Assembly (NCBI GenBank): GCA_029339505.1
Contig: JAQISU010000171.1
Span: 1,585,501 to 1,649,500, forward strand
Length of the DNA stretch: 64,000 nucleotides
Direction of reading: 5' to 3'
From: Unio delphinus
Lineage: Eukaryota > Mollusca > Bivalvia > Unionida > Unionidae
Positions 7,656-14,682 of the stretch are shown here, in pieces (position 1 is the first letter of the stretch; each line of letters opens with the position of its first letter). Under the pieces are notes generated by a model. The model was given only the letters and a program-made list of their open reading frames with translations, made no database searches and was not told the origin of the DNA. The position numbers were made by a program, and so were the translations under genes.

Positions 7656-9472
7656 GTGTTTACCAATCCAAGGTAACTACACGGATGAAGTCCTGTAGCC
7701 ATTTCAAATGATACTACACAAGCGAATCCGGTTAAATCTAAATCAGGAAGTGGTCCATTAATAGCAACACGGGTCATTTCGTGTGTGGGGTGTCCAAATC
7801 GTTTGAAATATTTCTCGCATTCTCCATACCCAAGAAAACTTCCTGGATAACACGCAATCATATCAACTGAAATAACGGTATCAGCGGTGTATTTTGTGTT
7901 CCATAATCCGCCGTGGCTGTATTCAAGACAGGACAATTTGACATCTGATAAAAACTCACTTCGTGTTGGTTTCCACGCGTTTTTCTTTCTAGCAAAATGT
8001 GCTGCAATGGATGGTACTGTAAAACAGTTTGCTAATAATTGATCGTTGTCTTCTCCGTCCCCAGAAAACTCACTAGCAAGTTGTTTCATTTGATTCTGCA
8101 GCTCTTCAGTACGGTATAATTCTCCGTTAGGCCTTACAAACTGATCAAATCTACATTCTTCGTCTGAAGTACTATGAAATAGCCACACTGACACAGGATC
8201 GTTTTTACTCAAATGGTAAATAGCATCAAATAATTTCTGCTCTGAAAAAAACTCTTCGGTTTGGGATAGATATCTTACGGTTCTATCCCGTGGGGATATT
8301 GTTACTGCAGATGACCACGCGTGTGCGTTATGATCAATAATTTCAATGGGGTTTCCTTTTTTTGATTGATATTTCGGTTCTTTTAATACTTCACCGGTGA
8401 TTGTCCTTACCGATATTGGAAATCTCAATGATGTTTCTAATTTAGTTATATCCTGAATTGTTGCTCCATGCTCTTTTACCGTGAACTCCCACTCGGTTAT
8501 TTTTTTTCGTCTTAGATCAGTTAGTTTATTTCCCCGGGACGCATTTGTGAAGTGTTCTATTATTCGTTCTGCTACACAATTGAGCCCTGTCGAATATTTC
8601 ATGGGTGCTAGTTTTGAAATATCAGGTTTTTCATTGAGCGGATAGATCCCGTAAACAACTGCTGTGACAGGATAAGATCTTTCGTAGTAGGGTTTATCAA
8701 TTCCAGTCAAAATTCCCGGTTTTGAATCCTGATTCACGGTGACAGTTTTTTTGCCCCTGAGAATGGGTTCAAATTTATCCCTAATAATCCATTTGCCATC
8801 CTCACGGATAATGAATTTGATTCGGAAAAAATGACTTTTTTCCCCAATACGTGAAATGATCACTGCTGCTTCTTCATCATTCATGGTAGCGTCAACAACA
8901 CCATCAATTCGAAATGTTGACCAACAATAAGATGCTCCATCACGCTTGAATTCATTAAAACAGTCTCTGATGGGTTTATCAAGAATTTTATTCTTGGGTG
9001 TATTAGAAACTATATCAAGATTGAATTGAGCATCCTTCCATGGTGATCTCATGTTTCCGTCTCTTGGACGTTTGTTACGTTTTTTGGGTCTATCGCGATT
9101 AAATCTAGGATTAATTTTCAATAATCTCTTAAACTCCTTCATATTTCCGTCTATTGGACGTTTGTTACGTTTTTTGGGTTTATCGATATTAAATTTAGGG
9201 TTAATTTTTAATAATCTCTTAAACTCTTTCATGTTTCCGTCTCTTGGACGTTTGTTACGTTTGTTTCTGTTTACTACACGTTTTTTGGGTCTATCGCGAT
9301 TAAATCTAGGATTGATTTTCAATAATCTCTTAAATTCTTTCATGTTTCCGTCTACTACACGTTTTTTGGGTCTATCGAGATTAAATCTAGGATTGATTTT
9401 CAATAATCTCTTGAACTCTCTGTCGGTATTGAATTTAGCATTTTTCGAAGTCAATCTCTTGAACTCCTTCAT
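7628..9472 (-). CDS. PolB, N-terminal half to motif A (piece 1)
   Basis: This 614-residue open piece starts at ATG 9472 just downstream of a TATATATAG sequence. Residues 1 to ~140 are five or so copies of a lysine/arginine-rich repeat (core KEFKRLLKINPRF). The middle (~150-500) is unlike proteins I can name and shows no clear exonuclease DxE motif. Near residue 537 the sequence SVDMIACYPG fits motif A of family B polymerases (D-x2-S-L-Y-P type). The frame ends 78 residues later, where the next piece takes over after a one-base slip near 7658. Protein-primed polymerases of this type copy linear viral DNA. No separate terminal-protein gene is evident, so the basic N-terminus may do that job (inference). 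Confidence 0.75.
   Translation of the reverse strand: MKEFKRLTSKNAKFNTDREFKRLLKINPRFNLDRPKKRVVDGNMKEFKRLLKINPRFNRDRPKKRVVNRNKRNKRPRDGNMKEFKRLLKINPKFNIDKPKKRNKRPIDGNMKEFKRLLKINPRFNRDRPKKRNKRPRDGNMRSPWKDAQFNLDIVSNTPKNKILDKPIRDCFNEFKRDGASYCWSTFRIDGVVDATMNDEEAAVIISRIGEKSHFFRIKFIIREDGKWIIRDKFEPILRGKKTVTVNQDSKPGILTGIDKPYYERSYPVTAVVYGIYPLNEKPDISKLAPMKYSTGLNCVAERIIEHFTNASRGNKLTDLRRKKITEWEFTVKEHGATIQDITKLETSLRFPISVRTITGEVLKEPKYQSKKGNPIEIIDHNAHAWSSAVTISPRDRTVRYLSQTEEFFSEQKLFDAIYHLSKNDPVSVWLFHSTSDEECRFDQFVRPNGELYRTEELQNQMKQLASEFSGDGEDNDQLLANCFTVPSIAAHFARKKNAWKPTRSEFLSDVKLSCLEYSHGGLWNTKYTADTVISVDMIACYPGSFLGYGECEKYFKRFGHPTHEMTRVAINGPLPDLDLTGFACVVSFEMATGLHPCSYLGLVNTCLKNTGCQ
9051..9472 (-). repeat. In-frame tandem repeats at the polymerase N-terminus
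   Basis: About five imperfect units (each roughly 80-95 bp, multiples of three) encode KEFKRLLKINPRF followed by RDRPKKR and variable NKRPRDGN spacers. The units differ in spacer length (VVDGN, VVNRNKRNKRP and others), which suggests expansion by slippage while staying in frame. The repeat is strongly basic. Confidence 0.9.
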
Positions 9473-9569
9473 GCTATATATAAAACAGGTGTCTAAATGA
9501 AAGATTTATGTATAATCAATCACTGCAAAATGGGTCAGTCATTGAATTAGACAAATAGTGTAGTATATA
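9473..9569. promoter_or_regulatory. Divergent intergenic region, replication gene / HNH gene
   Basis: These 97 bp separate the leftward polymerase gene from the rightward HNH gene. TATATA-like sequences stand directly before both ATGs: 'tatatatagc' before 9472 on the minus strand and 'gtagtatata' before 9570 on the plus strand. A bidirectional promoter is likely, but no established motif is claimed. Confidence 0.45.
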
Positions 9570-10058
9570 ATGACCCAAGAATTCAGACTACACCCAGTGA
9601 TTAAAAATTACGAAGCATCCAGTGATGGTGTTGTAAGAAACTGTAGACTGAAGAACCCAATTGGGTGGGATAATGGTATGGGGTATTTGGTGTTTAATGT
9701 TGGAAGGAAGACATTTCGCAATCATCGTTTCGTATTTGAATGTTTTCATGGATTGATCAAAGATGGTTTTGTTTTTGATCACATTGATTCTAATCCAAGG
9801 AACAATTCTTTATCCAATCTGCAAGCAATCACACAGAGTGAGAATTCCAAACGAGGAAGGACTGGCACTTGTTCAAAAGCGAGACCAGTGAAATCTTTGA
9901 ATACAACAACTAACGAAGAGAAAATATTTCAATCATTATATGAAGCCGGTAAGTATTTCAATATTTGTAGAACTTCAGTACGATTAGTTGCATCGGGAAT
10001 AACCAAAACGGCTATTTCAAAAAAGACGGGGCAAAAAGTTAAATTTAGTTATGTCTAA
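9570..10058 (+). CDS. HNH homing-type endonuclease
   Basis: This 162-residue protein has an N-terminal NUMOD4-like stretch (VIKNYEASSDGVVRN), then an HNH_3-type nuclease core: HRFVFECFHG, DHIDSNPRNNSLSNLQ. A C-terminal NUMOD1-like DNA-binding segment follows (PVKSLNTTTNEEKIFQSL, with a helix-turn-helix YEAGKYFNICRTSVRLV). This architecture is common in phage and giant-virus free-standing homing endonucleases that cut one strand or both at a specific site. The start ATG at 9570 directly follows TATATA. The stop overlaps the next ATG (TAATG). It probably acts as a selfish gene within the element or in competition between elements (inference). Intact. Confidence 0.88.
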   Translation: MTQEFRLHPVIKNYEASSDGVVRNCRLKNPIGWDNGMGYLVFNVGRKTFRNHRFVFECFHGLIKDGFVFDHIDSNPRNNSLSNLQAITQSENSKRGRTGTCSKARPVKSLNTTTNEEKIFQSLYEAGKYFNICRTSVRLVASGITKTAISKKTGQKVKFSYV

Positions 10059-10450
10059 TGCGTCATAATTTCCAATTAGAGATATGTCATTCTTATAGAA
10101 TAATGAATTCTGAAAACATGAATAGCATCATAGTTGAAATAGCAAAATTGAAAAATCAGGATATCAAACTATCAGATGGATTAAATCCTGATCAAATTGT
10201 GTCTGATTTTCAGGATATTGAATACGGAGTAAACAACAATAAATATATGCTACCCAAGAAATATGCACTCATCAAAAGAATTCAGAATTCTATTAAAGAC
10301 TCTCTTTCATTTTCCAGTGACATCAGTGTGTTCGTCCCGTTGTATACTATCGTAGAAGGAATACGAAAAGAATTAGGTAACGAATACGAATTGAAAAAAG
10401 AAGTCAACTCTAAAATTAGAAACCTACGAGCATTAATTCAGGAAAATTGA
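10058..10450 (+). CDS. Unknown protein, 130 residues
   Basis: The frame overlaps the HNH gene stop by one base (TAATG) and ends with a TGA that completes an AAAATTGA sequence at 10443-10450. A later ATG at 10103 would give 115 residues starting MNSENMNS and may be the real start. The predicted protein is mixed charged and mainly helical, with no membrane segment, cysteine cluster or nucleotide-binding motif. Tight linkage suggests co-transcription with the HNH gene. I do not recognise it. Confidence 0.55.
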   Translation: MRHNFQLEICHSYRIMNSENMNSIIVEIAKLKNQDIKLSDGLNPDQIVSDFQDIEYGVNNNKYMLPKKYALIKRIQNSIKDSLSFSSDISVFVPLYTIVEGIRKELGNEYELKKEVNSKIRNLRALIQEN

Positions 10451-10566
10451 TTACCCGACCATTGATTGCCCGACCATTTTATCATCGACCTTCATTTTTT
10501 TTAGCCGACCCTCAACGGGAATGTCAAAAATCGATGGACGATATGTCAGATTGATCAAAATAGAAT

Positions 10567-10617
10567 GGAGCAACTCACAGTATTATTTATTTTATATACA
10601 ATTATGTGACTTGCTCC
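10567..10617. promoter_or_regulatory. Hairpin/operator-like inverted repeat, copy 1
   Basis: Arms GGAGCAACTCACA (10567-10579) and TGTGACTTGCTCC (10605-10617) pair at 12 of 13 positions around a 25-nt AT-rich loop. The loop is identical in copy 2 while the arms differ in a compensating way. Confidence 0.7.
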
Positions 10618-10694
10618 ATCATTGATAGAAGCTGTTATAGGATGAAATAACACTTCCATGACCGTATCAAAAATCATCCGACATGTCAAAAAGT

Positions 10695-10745
10695 GGAGAA
10701 ACTGTCAGTATTATTTATTTTATATACAATTATGACACTTTTTCC
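10695..10745. promoter_or_regulatory. Hairpin/operator-like inverted repeat, copy 2
   Basis: Arms GGAGAAACTGTCA (10695-10707) and TGACACTTTTTCC (10733-10745) pair at 11 of 13 positions, plus one G:T. Relative to copy 1, three arm positions changed on both sides so that pairing is kept. Confidence 0.7.
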
Positions 10746-10810
10746 ATCAGTGATAGAAGGTGTCTCACGATGAAATAACACTTTTATGACTGTGTTAAAA
10801 ATCATCCGAC

Positions 10811-12074
10811 ATGTCAAGTGTTTTGCAATTGAAAAATAGTTTGCGATTTCAAATAATGGTCAATGAAGCATTAACAACCCGATTGGCTCGTGAACGACTG
10901 GATGCAATTAAGAGATTTGTACCAATTCGTGACTCTGTAAGAAATAAACTGCAACAACGACAGAGTTTACAAACTGATTTTGCTCTGGGGTTTGAAGAGT
11001 TGTTTAAACCAGTAACCACAGCAACAAAAGGGGTAGAGCGTGCTTTACTGGGAGATGGTCCCGAGACGGGAAAATCTGTTATTGGTGAACTCGAAAAAAT
11101 AGCAGCGAAAACTGAACAAACTGAAAAAACTGATCCGAAAAAAACGACTGTTTCTCTGTTGAATAAATTTACTGATCATGCTAAAATATTAATAAAAAAA
11201 CCTATTTTATTGAAATCAAAGGATTATCAAGCCTTTGGTAATTTTGCTGCTCAAAGTTATAATTCAAAAAAAGATTTTTTAAAGGACGAGTATAAAAATG
11301 ATAGAATATCAAGTAATGATTGGTTCGATTATATGTATAAACTAAATAAGGGGATTGGTCGTTTGAATAAGGATGAGATAGGATACAAGGAATTTCAAAG
11401 GGGAATTAGTTATTATAAAAGAGGACAAATAGAAGAGCGACAACGAGAATTAGAAGAACGACGTCAAACACCAACACGTAGACAAACAAGAAGACAAAAA
11501 AAACAACAACTACCACCTGATGATGATGATGATTTAGAAGAACGACGTCAAACACCAACACGTAGACAAACAAGAAGACAAAAAAAAACAACAACTACCA
11601 CCTGATGATGATGATGATTTAGAAGAACGACGTCAAACACCAACACGTAGACAAACAAGAAGACAAAAAAAACAACAACTACCACCTGATGATGATGATG
11701 ATTTAGAAGAACGACGTCAAACACCAACACGGAGACAAAAAAAACAAGAAGAACCTAATGATGATTATTTACAAGAAGAACCTAATGATGATTATTTACA
11801 AGAAACGAATTTAGAAAAACTAGATGAAGCAACTGGTTATAGCGGAAGTGGACTGCAAAATCCAAGGATTGGAAACACTTGTCCTGATAGTGTTATCAAT
11901 GATATATCACGATTAGATGTTCTTGTAGGAGGATTCCGAGCTGGAAATAACTCTCCAGAAATAATTAATGAAGCAGCTGATATCTGTAGACGGTTATTTG
12001 CCGGCGGTATCATGGATATCAAAACATATCGAGATTTCATTGACGAGTTAGCAAATGGGTATCATAGTGATTAA
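10811..12074 (+). pseudogene. Repeat-rich virion-associated candidate, frameshifted
   Basis: The first open part (10811-11605, 264 residues) is basic and helical, with a possible processing motif LLGDG near residue 80. Its C-terminal half is a tandem repeat: EERRQTPTRRQTRRQKK alternating with acidic DDDDD. The frame breaks at 11580-11588, a run of 9 A where the neighbouring repeat units have 8 A, and would resume to TAA at 12072-12074. The distal part has more acidic repeats (EEPNDDYLQ), then YSGSGLQNP and a compact helical end with conserved-looking C and R residues. The highly charged repeats could bind DNA inside the virion (inference). I do not recognise the family. Position between replication genes and capsid genes fits a structural protein. 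Confidence 0.65.
11435..11760 (+). repeat. Tandem coding repeats, ~93-94 bp units
   Basis: Units read gaagaacgacgtcaaacacc... and encode alternating Arg/Thr-rich and Asp-rich blocks. Three full units and a partial one are visible. The middle unit has one extra A, which causes the frameshift noted for the host gene. Confidence 0.85.
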
Positions 12075-12079
12075 ATAAC

Positions 12080-12098
12080 AATTGAAAACACTATTGTT
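12080..12098 (+). promoter_or_regulatory. AATTGAAAA motif with hairpin after a stop codon
   Basis: AATTGAAAA (12080-12088) follows the stop codon at 12072-12074 and lies inside a small inverted repeat AACAAT...ATTGTT (12077-12098). The same nine bases follow two other gene ends (14083 and 16079), each with a palindrome, so this is probably a shared 3'-end or promoter signal. Confidence 0.45.
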
Positions 12099-12230
12099 TT
12101 TATAATACTGATCGTACACTACAATCATGATAAACCAACCCTCGTCTATGTAGTTAATTCACGGTTTCCAGTTTATAAAGCATACTATGGAGATGGCCTC
12201 GGCAATACCATTTTAGGATTCTTTTCAAGA

Positions 12231-12608
12231 ATGGCCCCAAAAGTGATGCCGTTAGCTAAACAATTATCAATGAAAGCCATTGATGTTATTCGTGATAAGG
12301 GTATTAGTACTGTTGGAGATCTTGCCGGGAAAGCGTTTTCAACTGCGAAGGATAAAATAACATCATTAGTAAAATCACGAAAAAAGAAACCGTTACCGTC
12401 TACAGAAGAAATGCCTGCAAGTGTTAGTAAAATTATAAATAACGCAGTAGATGAAAAACTAGCGTCGATGGTAAATCAAGGGGACCAAAGCAATATTGCA
12501 AATATGATAGCGGGAAGTGGCTTTAAAAACCCACGTCGAAGAAATCCTATGGATTTTCACGCTAGCGTTTTTCACGATGAAAATCACGATTTAGACTCTG
12601 ATAAATAG
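12231..12608 (+). CDS. Minor capsid protein candidate (start uncertain)
   Basis: The open frame from ATG 12231 gives 125 residues. It is basic in the middle (KSRKKKP) and ends in an acidic tail, with IAGSGFKNPRRRN near residue 92, which resembles an adenain type II cleavage site. The same frame is open leftward to the stop at 12072, and the residues just before the ATG (YYGDGLGNTILGFFSR) look conserved. They resemble the glycine-rich N-terminus of Polinton minor capsid (penton/pVI-position) proteins as I know them. No in-frame ATG exists there; ATGs at 12127 and 12187 are in another frame. The true N-terminus may therefore be lost or reached by a frame change. It sits directly before the major capsid gene, as expected. 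Confidence 0.6.
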   Translation: MAPKVMPLAKQLSMKAIDVIRDKGISTVGDLAGKAFSTAKDKITSLVKSRKKKPLPSTEEMPASVSKIINNAVDEKLASMVNQGDQSNIANMIAGSGFKNPRRRNPMDFHASVFHDENHDLDSDK

Positions 12609-12614
12609 AATAAA

Positions 12615-14084
12615 ATGTTCAAAAGGTCATCTGATCCAGCATTTGATATGGATGCCCCAGTGCGTAAAGATGATTCTGTACGCGATTTTCAATTTTATTC
12701 TTATCACGCAATACAACCCGATCTCCGATCACGAATTGAACTTCAAGTTCATGATACCAGTAAATACTTTTTGCCTTGTGAAGCGTTTATTGAAGTAGAA
12801 GGAGAACTTGTAACAAATGATGATGCACATAATGATCCACCATATGACATTAGCCAAACTACCCGAGTTGGTTTTGTCAATAACGGTATTATGGCGTTAT
12901 TTGAAAGCGCTAGATATCTCATTGATGGAAAAGAAATTGAATCCATTGACCGTGAAGTTGATGTGGCCACAACAATCATAGGGTTAGCGAGATATTCTGA
13001 TGATTATACAAGATCAGCGGGTCCATCTATGATGTTTGCAAAGGATACCTCTGATAACGCTGATCACCTTCAATTCATTAAAGTGTTAACACCGCAAGTC
13101 ACTTCAGTTGCTAATCAAGGGGAAGCAGCTAATCCAGAACGTCGAACTAGACCCGGAGCTGAGTTTGATATTCTCGGAGGCGTTAATGGTAATCTCAATT
13201 TAGGATTTGCAACACGCGTAGCAATGTTGCATGGGCAGCGTAGACGATTTTCATGTGCAATTCCACTGCATCACATATTTGGATTCTGTAGAAACGTCCG
13301 AAAAGTTATTTATGGAGCCAAACACACAATAGCGCTTGTACGAAAGGGTTCTGATGATGATGCAATCTGGCGTAATGCTGGGGTTGCTCCCGGTAAAGTC
13401 ATTTTAACAAAACTATCATTGTGGATGCCAGTGTTAACTCCATCAATCACCGAAGAACAACGACTACTATCATTTATGGACCAAGGAGGAAAGTCGTTGT
13501 TAAGTTGGTTATCAGTGACCACGGATATTAAACAAGACAGTGTTGATGGTACATTCACATGGCACCTGGCATCAAAACAAGGTGTTTCAGCTCCACGTCA
13601 TATATTCGTAGCGTTACAGAATAATGCGCGAGTTGGTAATCAAGAACGAAGTCATATGATATTTGATCAGTTAGGTGTTAATGAAGTCTCGCTGAGAATA
13701 AACGGACAGCAGGAACCATCCGAGGATATACAACTTGATTACGGTCAGAATCATATTGCACGCGTGTATCATAACCTGTTGTCATTTATGGCACGTGATC
13801 TAAATGTGGATACCGGTTTGCAAATATCACAATATGATTTTAAAAATCTGTATCCGATTTATTACTTTTCATTGGAACATCTTGATTTGATGAGACAATC
13901 TGTCGTTGATATACACTTTAGAGCCGGTGTAACCCGTCCGACTGGTCCACCAGTTGGTGGGGTACCTCCTATCCTTATCCCGAATTATAGAGCGGTTGCT
14001 GTCATTCTCAGTGATAAATCAATGTTACTTGAAGGTGTTGGAGGAAGAATGAGAGTGGTAGATGCCCCAGTAGAAAACATGTAA
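12615..14084 (+). CDS. Major capsid protein, double jelly roll
   Basis: This 489-residue protein has the size and pattern of Polinton/adintovirus major capsid proteins: early FQFYSYHAIQPDLRSRIEL, IPLHHIFGFCRNVRKVIYG near residue 215-235, TKLSLWMPVLTPS near 265-280, SLRINGQQEPSEDIQLDY near 355, and YPIYYFSLEHLD near 415. These alternating beta-strand segments fit two jelly-roll domains that trimerise into hexon-like capsomers. It starts 6 bp after the preceding stop and ends with TAA at 14082-14084, followed by a perfect hairpin. No break is seen, so the capsid gene has stayed intact while several others carry indels. Proline-rich TRPTGPPVGGVPP near 440 is a likely surface loop. Confidence 0.88.
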   Translation: MFKRSSDPAFDMDAPVRKDDSVRDFQFYSYHAIQPDLRSRIELQVHDTSKYFLPCEAFIEVEGELVTNDDAHNDPPYDISQTTRVGFVNNGIMALFESARYLIDGKEIESIDREVDVATTIIGLARYSDDYTRSAGPSMMFAKDTSDNADHLQFIKVLTPQVTSVANQGEAANPERRTRPGAEFDILGGVNGNLNLGFATRVAMLHGQRRRFSCAIPLHHIFGFCRNVRKVIYGAKHTIALVRKGSDDDAIWRNAGVAPGKVILTKLSLWMPVLTPSITEEQRLLSFMDQGGKSLLSWLSVTTDIKQDSVDGTFTWHLASKQGVSAPRHIFVALQNNARVGNQERSHMIFDQLGVNEVSLRINGQQEPSEDIQLDYGQNHIARVYHNLLSFMARDLNVDTGLQISQYDFKNLYPIYYFSLEHLDLMRQSVVDIHFRAGVTRPTGPPVGGVPPILIPNYRAVAVILSDKSMLLEGVGGRMRVVDAPVENM

Positions 14085-14104
14085 TTGAAAATCCGAAGGA
14101 TTTT
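14083..14104 (+). terminator. AATTGAAAA plus perfect hairpin after the capsid gene
   Basis: AATTGAAAA (14083-14091) runs into a perfect 7-bp stem with 3-nt loop, AAAATCC-GAA-GGATTTT (14088-14104), one base after the capsid stop codon. It could define the mRNA 3' end, as hairpins do in some giant viruses and virophages, or act as a promoter element for the next gene at 14132. Confidence 0.45.
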
Positions 14105-14131
14105 TCCATTAGAATCAATCTATTATGTATA

Positions 14132-14554
14132 ATGTCATATAGTGTTATTAGTGTTGCGTTAACTCCTGGTCAAATCAAAAAATTGCAATCAGAATCGGCT
14201 AAAAAATGTGGAACCACAATCACGTTGAAACCTGATCAAATGACTGGTGGTGCAAATAAATTATCGCTGACAACTCGTCAAATAAAACATTTCAATGATG
14301 CACTTGCAGCCAAAAAAGGTGTTCAGATTACTCTTTCTGCGGCTGCTATTAAAAATATGATAAAATCAGGTGGTATATTTCCATTTTTAGCTGCAATACC
14401 AGCATTGATTGCAGCAGCAGCCCCAGCAGTGGCTAAAGCGGCTGCGTTAGGAGCCGTTGGTACTGCAGCAGGAATGGCACTTAAGAAGGCAAATGGGAAG
14501 GGATATAAAAAAAAGGGACGATCCGTTCACGGATTGGGTCTAAGACTACCATGA
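14132..14554 (+). CDS. Hydrophobic minor virion protein candidate, truncated by a stop
   Basis: This 140-residue protein begins with two copies of a ~35-residue repeat (LTPGQIKKL...ITLKPDQMTGG and LTTRQIKHF...ITLSAAAIKNM). A long alanine-rich hydrophobic stretch follows (GIFPFLAAIPALIAAAAP...), then a lysine/glycine tail ending VHGLGLRLP. The pattern suggests a membrane-active internal capsid protein, similar in logic to adenovirus pVI or pX; this is inference. The TGA at 14552-14554 sits exactly where sibling repeats have GGA. The same frame continues with two more GLRLPGT units to a TAA at 14669-14671, 12 bp before the protease ATG. The end is therefore probably shortened by a single substitution. 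Confidence 0.65.
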   Translation: MSYSVISVALTPGQIKKLQSESAKKCGTTITLKPDQMTGGANKLSLTTRQIKHFNDALAAKKGVQITLSAAAIKNMIKSGGIFPFLAAIPALIAAAAPAVAKAAALGAVGTAAGMALKKANGKGYKKKGRSVHGLGLRLP

Positions 14555-14671
14555 ACCCCGTATTCGTGGTACAGCGGAAAAGGTCTAAGACTACCAGGAA
14601 CCCGGTATTCATGGTACAGCGGGAGATCCGTTCACGGATCAGGCCTGAGACTACCAGGAACGGTTTATTAA
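14553..14671 (+). pseudogene. Lost C-terminal tail of the preceding gene (GLRLPGT repeats)
   Basis: In the frame of the 14132 gene, beyond its TGA, the DNA reads two units of YSWYSG plus GLRLPGT and stops with TAA at 14669-14671. Compared with these units the TGA is a GGA-to-TGA change. A reading in the alternative frame from ATG 14551 only extends the protease N-terminus artificially. Confidence 0.6.
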
Positions 14672-14682
14672 TTGAGGAACCT

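Larger units (their letters stand above)
5627..9472 (-). pseudogene. PolB - SF1 helicase - HNH replication gene, broken in 3 places
   Basis: Four consecutive leftward open pieces are parts of one ~3.85-kb gene: polymerase N-terminal half (9472-7628), polymerase C-terminal half plus helicase motifs I-IV (7655-6171), helicase motifs V-VI (6261-5812), and an HNH/endonuclease VII-like tail (5851-5627). Each junction needs a one-base change: near 7658, in a short G/C run near 6255-6262, and in a run of 9 T at 5843-5851. Pieces overlap or abut with no intergenic space, and each resumes the expected domain order. Polinton polymerases usually stand alone, so a polymerase-helicase-nuclease fusion is notable. 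Whether the gene is dead or misread in the assembly cannot be told from one sequence. Confidence 0.82.
10451..10810. promoter_or_regulatory. Intergenic region with a duplicated promoter-like module
   Basis: A ~128-bp module occurs twice (about 10555-10685 and 10683-10813). Each contains an imperfect 13-bp inverted repeat around an identical 25-bp AT-rich loop (with TTTATTTTATATACAATTA), then 'gatgaaataacactt', then 'aaaatcatccgacatgtca', whose ATG is the start of the next gene in the second copy. The first copy's ATG (10683) opens only a 31-codon frame. A decayed third copy of the tail lies near 10518-10545. Short 'ccgacc' repeats occupy 10451-10515. Confidence 0.7.

Noticed and set aside
9051..9500. 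Plus-strand open frame with LLRFLGLSRLNLGLIF repeats
   Set aside because: It is the antisense shadow of the in-frame lysine/arginine repeats of the leftward polymerase gene.
14551..14682. N-terminal extension of the protease from ATG 14551
   Set aside because: It reads the GLRLPGT repeat tail of the upstream gene out of frame. The ATG at 14683 follows the natural end of that tail.
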